From Meloidogyne chitwoodi (lineage: Eukaryota; Nematoda; Chromadorea; Rhabditida; Meloidogynidae), in contig JACZZP010000005.1 of NCBI GenBank assembly GCA_015183035.1, positions 124,001 through 188,000 on the forward strand: a DNA stretch of 64,000 bases. The letters run 5' to 3'. Position numbers and translations under genes: made by a program. Under the pieces are notes generated by a model that saw only the letters and a program-made list of their open reading frames with translations, had not been told where the DNA came from and did not search any database. Each line of letters opens with the position of its first letter. Position 1 is the stretch's first letter. Positions 35,330-44,584 of this stretch are shown one piece after another.

Positions 35330-35940
35330 TTAAGTTTTTGTATTTCTATATTTACCAGTGTCTGCTCTGTCTATCGTTCGCAATAACACTATCAGAATCA
35401 AACCAACTAACACCATTATAGCCATTATAAAAATACAAGTAAATACAGTCATTGAAAATTGTAACCAGACAAGTGTACGATAAAGTCTCGTTCGCTTTCT
35501 TAACAATGCATAAGTTTGATCTTGCTGCTCAACAACAGCAATATCCTCTTCTTCTTCCTCCTTTTTAATAATTTCCTTAATATGTAATGTTTGTTTTTTA
35601 TTTATAATTTTTTTTGTTTGCTATCTAAAATTTTGAATTTTTAATATTTTGTAGAGAATTTTCTCCTCTATCGAATGATACCATAAACTTGCAGAAAAAT
35701 TTATTTACTATAAAGTTATTAAATAAAAACCACCTCCAACTCAGTTAATACAACACAATTTTCTTCTTTTTCTTTTAAATTTTCATTATTTTTTTCAATA
35801 AATTTTAAATTATTTTTATTATCACCCAAAGAATAAGCAAGAAAAACTTCTGCTGGAGAACTAGGTAAATAATAGCTAGGTGGTGATTTTGGTGGAGAAA
35901 TTAATGAAGAAATGTTGTTATTATCCAATTCTCCGTTCAT
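35330..35940 (-). CDS. Unknown single-pass membrane protein
   Basis: Two exons on the minus strand. The first (35940 to about 35731) starts MNGELDNNNISSLISPPKSP and carries SPPSYYLPSSP, then an acidic/Lys-rich stretch. The second runs EIIKKEEEEEDIAVVEQQ, then basic RKRTRLYRTLVW, then a long hydrophobic helix (MTVFTCIFIMAIMVLVGLIL), and ends RTIDRADTGKYRNTKT. No signal peptide; with basic residues before the helix the N-terminus should be cytosolic. The PPSYY sequence could bind WW or SH3 domains. No family recognised. The 3' end could be spliced differently after the ADT codon, where a GT follows. Confidence 0.6.
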
Positions 35941-36823
35941 TTAATAATTTATTTTTTTATTAAAATTTTTTTTTTATTTTTATAATATAAAAAGGTTGTT
36001 TTTGAATAAAGATGAGTCAGATATATACTAAATTTAAAAATAAAAATAATGGCTGCGCAAAATTTAAAATTGGGGAGGAACACGAGATGAAATAAAAGAG
36101 GGAGAGAAATGAGTTGAGAAAACAATTTTTTATATTTTAATTAAAAATTTTTTTTATTATTTTTAGACCAATTAAAATAAAAATAAAATTTGATTTTTGA
36201 TCAAAATACCTAAAAAATAAATTTAAAAAAATAACAGTTGTATTAGAGTTTTTGCTTTTTCACATCTTATTCTTCCAATTTTCACCTTTTGATTTTGGTA
36301 TTTGCAAGAAAAAAAATGTTAAAATCAATAATTCATCGAGAACGAAACGAGAGCAGAAGAGGAGACGCGGAAATTTGAGTGGCCTGACTGAAGACAAATT
36401 AGGTGAATATTTTTTTAGAAGGGGTAAAAAAGGTGAATGAAGGAAAGGTTTATAATTAAACTACTGTAGTTTGAAATTTTTGACAATTGACCATTTTGTA
36501 ATATTTTTGGATTTTGACCATTTTGTAATATTTTTGAATTTTGACCATTTTGTAATATTTTTGACAATTGACCATTTTGTAATATTTTTGACAATTGACC
36601 ATTTTGTAATATTTTTTACTTTGATCATTTTGTAATATTTTTGGTAATTGACTAGCTCAAATTAACAAATTGAAATTATTTATTAGTTTTTCTTTCGTTT
36701 GTTATATTTTTTAGTTAATAAAATTGACCTTTTCAATAAAGATAAGAATTTATTATTTTATTTTTTAGGTATTTAATCCTCTAGTGATTAAATTAGTTAA
36801 TAGACTATTTTGTTGTAAAATCT
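35941..36823. other. Divergent spacer upstream of OPA3
   Basis: About 880 bases. AT-rich, with a minisatellite at 36471-36655. The open frame at 36252-36440 is basic low-complexity sequence without family signs and is not called. Must hold promoters for the unknown membrane protein and OPA3. Confidence 0.45.
36471..36655. repeat. Minisatellite, about 7 copies of a 26-base unit
   Basis: Unit: TTGACCATTTTGTAATATTT followed by TTGNAAT. Neighbouring units differ by single bases (GACAATTGACC, GATTTTGACC, ACTTTGATC). The same core makes a second array at 40345-40550 and forms the ends of the element at 2670-2819. Confidence 0.9.
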
Positions 36824-37667
36824 ATGGGCATTCCTGCAATACAACTTTTTTTAATTTTTGCAAGACAAATGGCTAAACCAGGTTTTTTAAATAAATAAAA
36901 TTTAATTTCTTTAATTTCAAGTCAGCAGCAGACTTATGAATTATGGACGAAAACATCCCTTTTTTAGAGATAAAATACTTATTCCTGTTGGAAGAGGTTT
37001 TAATTATTTTTTCTTTTTTAAATAAAATTCAAGATTTTAGGAATTACAAATATTACCACACGTCTACGAATGAGGGATTTAGGACTTGGAAAACCCAAGA
37101 CTTTGGTGCAATTGTCTGATGAGGCGGCGCTTGAACAGGTTTAATTTTTTTGTTTTTTTGGATCATTTTTCCAATTTTCAGGCTGCAGATATTTTACAAG
37201 AAGCAGTTCTTTATATTTATGGGATTACAATATTCTCTTTGTATTACTACTTTTCTAAGGCAAACGAAAAACATTCTGTTTCACACAATGACTTGAAAGA
37301 ACTTGTAGATAGAATTGAAAATAGATTTGACCAAATACAACAGGAAATTGAGGCTTTAAAAAAAGTTGAAAAGGTTTCATTTTTAATAAATTTTAGTGAA
37401 AACATTAATTTGGATTTTTTGAATTTTAGTTATTTTAATGATGTTGAAAAATTTTTTTTTAATTTAAAGGATGTTAGTAGTTGGTTTTCTTGGCGAACTG
37501 GTGGATCAAAAGCAATATCATTACCTTCTCAAAAACAATTTGAAACAAATGTGCCATCATCCTCAACAGAAAACAATAATACTCAAAATAATACTCAACA
37601 ATTGACAATTTCAAGAAGTGAAGCAATGAAAAGATTAGCTGATTATGACAAAATTGGAACTGAATAA
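36824..37667 (+). CDS. opa3: OPA3-like mitochondrial protein
   Basis: Family of small mitochondrial membrane proteins mutated in optic atrophy 3. Start MGIPAIQLFLIFARQMAKPV, the usual hydrophobic opening followed by MAKP; then NYGRKHPFFRDK, a central TTRLRMRDLGLGKPKTLVQL with SDEAALEQAADIL, and a hydrophobic YIYGITIFSLYYYF segment, matching the order in human OPA3. A coiled-coil-like stretch follows (LKELVDRIENRFDQIQQEIE), then a Ser/Asn/Gln-rich tail ending ADYDKIGTE, which makes the protein longer than the vertebrate one. About five exons, none broken. Confidence 0.9.
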
Positions 37668-37937
37668 ATATTTTTTAAGTATTTAATTATATATTTTTTT
37701 GTAAATTAAATAAATCCATTTTCTTATTTTTTAACGATTTTTATTCGTTTTTAATTTTATTTAATTAATACTAAATATTTTTAAAATAAAAAAATGTTTT
37801 AGAAAGTGATCATTTGTTTAATCGTTTGCGACACTCAAAATGGCCTGAAATAACTAGTGCTGAACTGTCGCACTCAAGTTTCTATTTAATAAAGAGAAAA
37901 CTAGAAAAAGCTTTTAAAGAGCAGGCATAAGTGTTAG

Positions 37938-38010
37938 TGCATGGCCGAGTGGGTTAGGTCTCCGTTTACTGCGGTTTGGCGGTACATCAAGTATAAAATC
38001 AATCCATGCA
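37938..38010 (+). tRNA. tRNA-like element C (TGCATGG family)
   Basis: 73 bases, a normal tRNA length. TGCATGGCCGAGTGGGTTAG at the 5' end is a good Leu/Ser-type A box; the 3' end CCATGCA pairs perfectly with TGCATGG over 7 bases. No B box or clear T stem. Upstream GAAAAAGCTTTTAAAGAGCA is shared with B and D. A T-rich run follows within 15 bases. Confidence 0.45.
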
Positions 38011-38122
38011 AAAAACTTATTCTTTTAATTTTATTTAATGTTTCAATGGTTCTATTTATAAATATCCTCAAGTAAAAAACTTTAACTAGAAAAGGCTTTT
38101 AAAGAAAATTAATAAATGTTAT

Positions 38123-38204
38123 TGCATGGCCGAGTGGTTAAAATATAAAATGATCCCCCGTTTGCGAAGAATGGGTATGTCGGACTTCACAATTAGTCCA
38201 TGCA
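38123..38204 (+). tRNA. tRNA-like element D (TGCATGG family)
   Basis: 82 bases, the length of a long-variable-arm tRNA. TGCATGGCCGAGTGGTTAAA at the start, CCATGCA at the end, perfect 7-base terminal stem. GGACT and AGTCC near the 3' end could form a T-like stem-loop overlapping the terminal stem by two bases. CCC...GGG around GTTTGCGAAG is the only anticodon-like hairpin. Upstream GAAAAGGCTTTTAAAGAAAA as in B and C. Confidence 0.45.
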
Positions 38205-38255
38205 AGAAGCTTTTACTTTTAAATTTTTTTTTCAGAAAATTTTTTAGTAAATTAA

Positions 38256-39248
38256 ATGACTTTATTTGTCGATAAAAATCTTCAAGATATTGCTAGATGT
38301 GCTATTTATACAAAACAAAGTGATGACACATTTTTACAATGTGAAAATTTTGCTTTTACTCCACTAAGTGAAGGTCAACAAATTGACAAGAATATTCCTT
38401 TTTTCGTGGTAAGAGTATGATTTTCTGATTTTTTTTAATTTTTCTGATTTTTCTGTTTAAAATAATTATCATTTATTTTTTAGCCAGAGGATTCTCAACA
38501 ACTTTTAATTTGTCGTTTTCATCATTCATTACTTTTAAATACCTCAAATTTGTCCAATATTAAATCTGAAGATTTAAATAATTATTCAAATCAATCAAAT
38601 AGTCAAAATGAAGAAAAAGAATTTATTGAAGAATTTTCAAATTTTATAAAGGAAAAAATGGCTGAAAAACAAATAAATTTATTTAATAAATCTGATGATT
38701 ATTTAAAATTTCAAACATTTTCAAAAAATTTATTGGAGCAATATAGAGCATTTAGGAAACAAAAGGTTCGTTATTTTTTAATAAAAGAGGGAGTAGATGA
38801 TAATTTTTAGTGACCGTTTTTAGGCAAAATTAGACCCTCTGATTTTTTTAATTTTTTAAAAATTATTTTTTAAATATTTTTATTTTGCAGTCAGAAGATG
38901 GTGAACAACTTGAGGGTACTCATTCCACGGTTTTTTATTTTTAAATTTTTTTAAATTAAATTCAATTTAGAAAAAAGCATTTGACGCCCTTTCAATGACC
39001 GCATTGCGACGTTATAAAAAATTCTTCAAATTGCCGAATAAATCGGGGGCAATTTCTAAACAACAGGTTTAAGGGGAAAAAAGAGGATTTTTTAATTAAA
39101 AAATTATTTTTAGCTTCTTGATGGTATTAGTGAACATTTTGATTCAGTTTTGGCTGATCCTAACGAAGTTGTAGCTAATTTTATGTTTACAGTGAATCAC
39201 AGATTGAATCGACTTGATAATCCGAGTAGTGGAGAAAGTAATAAATAA
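38256..39248 (+). CDS. SAP30 homologue, Sin3 histone deacetylase complex subunit
   Basis: Nuclear co-repressor subunit that binds Sin3. About five exons. The C-terminal Sin3-binding domain is clear: FDALSMTALRRYKKFFKLPN, KSGAISKQQLLDGISEHF, FMFTVNHRLNRLDN, aligning with the LRRYKRHFKLP and HF segments of SAP30. The N-terminal part keeps scattered Cys and His (ARCAIY, LQCENF, LICRFHHSLL) in the positions of the SAP30 zinc module, although spacing is longer. Between them lies an acidic Asn/Ser linker. TTTTTTTTCAG lies about 20 bases upstream of the ATG, possibly a leader acceptor. Complete. Confidence 0.85.
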
Positions 39249-39380
39249 CAATGAATTGAGGTTTTTTTATTTAATTGTTTCAATTAAATTATGATTAAAT
39301 AAGCTTTATAAATTTATTCTATGTTAAAACAAAATAGACTTAAAAATACATATAAACTTTCCGGAAAATTTAATTAGGTC

Positions 39381-39458
39381 TGCATAGTTTAGTGGGTAAC
39401 CTTCTCGCCTAGAGTTTTATAGTTGCCATTAGCCGCGGCAGAGTTCGAGTCCTATGCG
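39381..39458 (+). tRNA. tRNA-like element E (TGCATAG variant)
   Basis: 78 bases. 5' TGCATAGTTTAGTGGGTAAC (A box), near the 3' end AGAGTTCGAGTCC (B-box-like), and the ends TGCATAG/CTATGCG pair over 7 bases with one wobble, extendable by one or two. TTGCC...GGCAG may form a variable-arm hairpin. The best tRNA candidate in the window, although the anticodon stem is unclear and no anticodon is assigned. Confidence 0.5.
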
Positions 39459-39565
39459 GGGTATTTCTTTTCCCCTCGCAAAAACTTTCAAGTTTTATAT
39501 TGTTTTTATTAGTTTTTTGGGTTAAATTGGAAAATATTTTTTTTAATTGTTATAAAACAAAATAT

Positions 39566-40293
39566 CTATTTTTTAATATACCACAGTCTTACAAAAACAA
39601 AATAAATTAATAAAAATAAAATAAAACAAATTCCAAATATTTTTGTTCTTCTCCAAGCATCTTCTTTCATTAAATTATCAAAAAAAGGATTTGTTTCTTT
39701 TGTATTTAACATTGAATAAATTTTAAAATTTGAAGAAGAAGGATTTGTTTGTGCAGAAGAATTTTGTTGTTTTTCGGGATAACAGTTTCTTTTACTTTTT
39801 GATAGAGAATGTAATTGAGTGTTTTGATTCCTTTTTGTTCTAATTAAATTATCATATTCACTTCTTTTCTTAATTATAAAATTATTTTTTTATTAAAAAT
39901 TTAAGAAAAAAATTTTTAATTTTATTTGTTAGGGTATTGATGGAAATAAATTTAAAAATAAAAAAAAAAATTCCTTAAAATGTGTTAAAAAATAAAAGAA
40001 AAACCTGTTCGTCCTTTAGTGTTTCATAAGCATTAAATATTTCTACAAATTTTTTGCTTGATGCTTCGAGTGAATTTACAACGTCTGGATGATACTTTAA
40101 AATTAATTTAAATTAATTTTAAATTTATAAAAATTTTAACCTTTTTTGAAAGTTTATAAAAAGCATTTTTTAATTCAATCTGACTTGCATTTTGGTCAAT
40201 TTGAAGAATTTCGTATAAATTTTTTCGTCTTAAAGTGCTATAAAAGGGTTGACAAACAACTAGTTTATAGCGAAAACAATTTATTTTTAACAT
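39566..40293 (-). CDS. J-domain protein with C-terminal membrane anchor, DNAJC4-like
   Basis: Hsp70 co-chaperone type. Minus strand. The N-terminus MLKINCFRYKLVVCQPFYST is basic and may be a mitochondrial presequence. The J domain follows: NLYEILQIDQNASQIELKNA, FYKLSKK, then in the next exon YHPDVVNSLEASSKKFVEIF with the essential HPD and NAYETLKDEQ. A Ser/Asn linker leads to KEDAWRRTKIFG and one hydrophobic helix (ICFILFLLIYFVFVRLWYI) before KK and the stop. No Gly/Phe region or zinc domain, so class C. The order (presequence, J domain, linker, single helix) fits DNAJC4; other class C proteins are possible. Confidence 0.82.
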
Positions 40294-40344
40294 CTAAAAT
40301 GAAAAGAAAAAATTTAATTAAATAAATACGTAAAATTCCTTTTA

Positions 40345-40550
40345 TTGACCATTTTATAACATTTTTTGTTTTTGACCATTTTGTCATATTTTTACTTTTG
40401 ACCATTTTATCATATTTTTACTTTTGACCATTTTGTCATATTTGTTATTTTTGACCATTTCGTCCTATTTTTTACTTTTTACCATTTTGTAACTTTTTCC
40501 TACTTTTGACCATTTTGTAACTTTTCCCTCTACTGACCATTTATCTCTTT
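40345..40550. repeat. Minisatellite, about 8 copies of a 25-base unit
   Basis: Unit: TTTTGACCATTTTGTCATAT followed by TTTTAC, with variants ATAACATT, GTCCTATT and GTAACTTT. Same core as the array at 36471-36655. It lies in the 450-base divergent spacer between the DNAJC4-like gene and PSMD9. Confidence 0.88.
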
Positions 40551-40743
40551 TTCTTTCGTTTTTAGATAAAATTAAAAATGATGCTGTCTGCCGCCTCTCA
40601 CTTTTAAAGAATCTTTTGTTAAGTTACCTATTTTATTTTTCTCGGGTCACTTCAGTCTTAATAATTTAAATAAGCATTTTTAATAAGAAAATTTTTTTTA
40701 ATTTAAATATTTTTTAGATTATTTTAAAAAATATTAAAAAAAT

Positions 40744-41702
40744 ATGGAAGACGAAAAACGAAATCGAGCAAAAGAATTAATGAAAGAATTGGATTCAATT
40801 GATGAACAAATATTTGAAAATGAAGCAATTCTTAAGGAGGTTTTTTTAATTTTAATTTTTTTAAAAAGTTTTAAAGAATAATATTGGAATGACTGAACCT
40901 TTGGTTGATGAACAAGATTTTCCAATTTCTGGAATTGATATTTATGCTGTCACTGCTGCTCGTGGAAAGATTAGACGTTTGTTTTTGATCTAAATGTCTT
41001 CTTAGTTTTTTCTTTTTTACCCAAATTTATGGGGAATTTCTGAGCATTTTTTGTTTTCTTAGAGTCCAAATAGAACTAAATCTCTAATTAAAAATCCTCG
41101 TATTTTTAAAAAATCTCGATTTCTTTAAATTTATTCTTTTACAAATTCAACGGTTGAAATTAATTTTCTTCTTTTTTAAGGTTTACAAAATGACCGAACA
41201 GAAAAAATTGCAGAAATAGACAGAGTTATAGTCACAATTCATAACCAAACATCACAAAATATCAATTCAGAGAATAATGCAAATAATGGAGGAAGTAGTG
41301 TTCACCGAACAAGCAATAAACCTATTGCACAAGTGGACAAAGTTTCTCTTAATTCGCCTGCACATAAAGCGGTTTTTTTTAATTTAATAGAAGAGGAGAA
41401 ATTTTGTCTTTTTTTAGGGTCTTTGTGAGGGTGACTTAATCATCCAATTTGGCAATTTGCACGCAGATGTGTTCAATAAATTGGATCAGTTGAGGGAAAT
41501 TGTTACGGAATTTAAAAATGTTTTTTTTTATTTTTAATTTTAAAAATATAAATATCCAATTTAAAAAACTCTTTTTTTTTAGCAGCCAATTCGTATAACT
41601 TTATTGCGTGGTGTTAAAGTTTATCGTTTAATGTTAACTCCACAAATTTGGGACGGTTCTGGACTTGTTGGATGTCAATTTACTGCTATTGAGAATATTT
41701 AA
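40744..41702 (+). CDS. psmd-9: 26S proteasome assembly chaperone PSMD9 (p27), PDZ protein
   Basis: Helps assemble the base of the 19S regulatory particle. Start MEDEKRNRAKELMKELDSID, the helical N-terminal domain, with MTEPLVDEQDFPISGIDIYA and the conserved VTAARGKIRRL motif. After an Asn-rich linker the PDZ domain reads VDKVSLNSPAHKAGLCEGDL, IIQFGNLHADVFNKLDQLRE, and RITLLRGVKVYRLMLTPQIW, the typical end, with DGSGLVGCQFTAI last. About six exons. A TTTTTAG acceptor lies about 25 bases upstream of the ATG. Complete; no break seen. Confidence 0.93.
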
Positions 41703-42467
41703 AAAATTTAATTTTTTGAAGGTTTATTTTTGTCTTAATAAAATTCATTTTTGTTTATTAAAAAAACTTTTTTAATAAATTTTTTTGACTCGTTTGGGTC
41801 AATTTCATTTTGGTCAATTAGACAATACCTTGAATTTTATTTTTTTTTATTTTCAAAAATGTCAATTTTTGTCAAAATATTATTCAAAAATGATTATTTA
41901 TTTTTAAAAAGGGCCAGTAGAGAATTTAAGATTTTTTACCTTTTCATCGATTAAAAATATAACTCAAAAAAATCTCAACACTTTTTTTCGTCACATATAC
42001 TATTTACACGGTTTTTGCTTTTTACCTCTTTTCTATTCTCATTTTTTTATTTGTGAGAGTATGAGAAATAAAATAAATTTGGACAAAATGTCCAAATTTA
42101 TTTTGGAGTGTTGATCAATTGGGTGTGTTGATCATTTGGGTTTATTAAAGTATTTACCCAGAGAATTTGATTTTCTCTTCCCTTGGGTATTTTTATAGAA
42201 TTTCCGCTTTGAACATTTTGTAAATTGGACATTTTGTAATGAGGACATTTTTAAAATAATACATCAACTTCTAGAATGAGAGAGAAATAAATACCTATTA
42301 AAAAATTTAATTTCCCATTTTAGTTGTGAGATGAGTGAGAGATTAAAAAAAGACATATAAAATGTTTGGGAAAACACAAAACACTAACCATAAAATAAAC
42401 GTTGAAAAAGAAGAGGGAAGAGAGGTATAATATAGGTAAATATGTTTGTGTGTAGTATGTTTGCGTT

Positions 42468-42603
42468 CCAGACATTTCGTCTAACAAAATTGCACGACAT
42501 TTCGTCCCAACAGCAAAAAATCGTGGGCTCGGGTAAACGAAATGTAGTTTTTTTGCTGTTAGGACGAAATGTCGTGCAATTTTGTTCGACGAAATGTACA
42601 GGT
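42468..42603 (-). repeat. Palindromic MITE, copy 2 (inverted)
   Basis: Reverse-complement copy of 5054-5188. Starts CCAGACATTTCGTCTAACAA and ends CGACGAAATGTACAGG, with the same asymmetric centre (AAATCGTGGGCTCGGGTAAA). The two copies differ at roughly one base in ten or fewer, mostly in the centre and one arm. Both lie in spacers. Confidence 0.85.
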
Positions 42604-44260
42604 CATATAATTTGTGGGGAAGAGAGAAAAAAATACCGGTAGTTTTGGCGATAGCATTTTAGATAGGTAAAAAAGAAAAGAAGGTTTGGACATTTGACCT
42701 ACCTCTAAAAATAAATAAAATATATAAATGTTTTCCATTCATTTTTACATTTTTTTGCCCGAAAGTTGTTTGGGGTATTTTTTACTTTTGTTTCTTGATC
42801 GTTATCTTTTTATTTTATTTGTGACCTTTTTAATTTTATTTTTGGCGTTGAAATGACTCAAAAATTGTAAAATTGTTTTTCTAATAGGGCAATAAAATTA
42901 AATTTTGCAATTTAATTTTTTTAAAGATTCTTTATTGAAGGAAATTATTTGTGGCTATTAGAGTCTTGGCGGTTTTTTATTTGTTTTTTATTTCTCTCTA
43001 GACTCTAATGGTTAGGATAATTTTCTAAAAAATTGTGTTAGACTGTACCATCATTCTACTTATCCTCAGACAAAAGGACACCCCATTAGAGTCTTATTAT
43101 TTTCTTTTTTTCTCAGACTCTAATGAACAAAAAATATCAAATGTCATCATTTTTATGTCGTTTCACTCATTTTAAAAATAATAATATTTTTTTAACTTCT
43201 GTTCGTTCTAAAAAATCAAAACGCATGAAAAAAGGGGAAAGAGATATCAAATTAATCCCCTTATATAAATGTTCCTAATTTCCCCTTGTGTTCATTTCTT
43301 CAATAAAAAGCCTTTAAACCGGTTTGTTAAATATTTATGTAATTCTTTATTTTTAGTAAAATAAAAAAATACTTTTTCGGCCCATTTATTTTGTCTCTTT
43401 TTTTTCTCATTTAAAAATACAAAAATTGAATAAAATACAAAATTGTTGGCCCATACCCATTAGAGTCTGAGACAGATTGAATAATTTTAAAATTTTTTGA
43501 TATCAATGGATAGAGAATTAAATTTGCTACAAAATGACATTTGAACCAAAATTTTTGTTAAACTAGAAAAAAAGTTATGGCCCAAAAACCTCAAAAATTG
43601 ACCCCTTTATATTAAAAAAATTCAATTTTTGCCTTTTTATTACCAATTATTTTTTCGAAATATTTGCTTTATTAAAAAACACAAAATTGGCCTTTAAATA
43701 TTGACTCAGCTAGGAAAATGACTCATTGGGTAAATTACATAAAATCAGAGAAAACTGCTAAAAAGCAGCAGTAAAATGAGTGAACATTTTTTGGGTGTGC
43801 GCAAACTTAAAAACGCAATAAACATTTTTTAGTCAAAAAAATAATTTTTTTAGAAAAAACATGGGAAATGACAGAATTGATCCCTTTATTAAATAAAAAA
43901 TTTTTTTTTAATTATATACTTTAATTATTTTCCTTGACCGTATTCCCACAATAACAACCTTCTAGTATCTTCCTGTGACTGACCTTAGAATTTTTACTTG
44001 TTTTTATTTTATTTATTTGTTTTTCTCATTTTCTCGTCTTTGTCCCCGCGCACATTTTTTAAATTGGCCAATCCAATTTACACAACACTTAAATTTTTTT
44101 AAATTTAAATTACGGATTTTTAAATGTAAATAATTAAAAGTACTTAATTTTTAATTATAAAATTACTAATGTCTCTTAAATTAATTGTTTATATTATTAT
44201 TTAGCTATAAAAATTTATTTTATAGTTTTATAATTTTATTCAACCAAGATAAAAATAGTT

Positions 44261-44332
44261 GGAGCTGATTGGAGTGAACCAACGACTTTTTGCAAGTAAA
44301 AGTTAGTTGTACTACCACTTAACCATAATTAA
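44261..44332 (-). tRNA. tRNA-like relic
   Basis: Minus strand, 72 bases: TGGTTAAGTGGTAGTAC (A box), CTTTTACTTGCAAAAAG (a perfect 5-base stem with 7-base loop), and GTTGGTTCACTCCAAT (T arm pairs with one wobble). The 3' end CAGCTCC has no partner at the 5' end, so the acceptor stem is lost. The loop could present TGC if shifted by one base, suggesting an Ala tRNA ancestor; this is uncertain. Confidence 0.4.
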
Positions 44333-44584
44333 GTAGTTTATATTCAAGTTGTATTTTTTTTGCAAAGTTTTAAGTTTGTGTTTTAGTTTTGTTTATTTTC
44401 CGGAAAATACATTGAAAAGTTTATTTTAATTTCTATTTCCGGAAAGTTTTGTATTTTTGTTATATTTGTATTTTTTTGTTTTTATTTTTTTCTGGAAAGT
44501 TGTAAAAGTATATTTCTCAGATTTTCAAACTTTATACACTATTTCTTTATTTTCTATTCCATCCATTTAATGAAATAAAATACA

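Larger units (their letters stand above)
41703..44584. other. 2.9-kb spacer upstream of DLG-1
   Basis: No convincing gene. Contains the inverted second copy of the palindromic MITE (42468-42603), a tRNA-like relic (44261-44332), several ATTAGAGTCT/AGACTCTAAT words (42956-43130, 43460), three GAACATTTTGTAAATT-like words near 42210-42260, and TTTTCCGGAAAAT words near 44398 and 44450. The rest is AT-rich. Presumably includes DLG-1 promoter sequence. Confidence 0.5.

Noticed and set aside
36252..36440. Basic 62-codon open frame upstream of OPA3
   Set aside because: Low-complexity Lys/Arg run with no family signature and no splice context; chance open frame.
39381..39458. Assigning an anticodon and amino acid to tRNA-like element E
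   Set aside because: The acceptor and boxes are acceptable but no 5-base anticodon stem with a 7-base loop can be placed with confidence.
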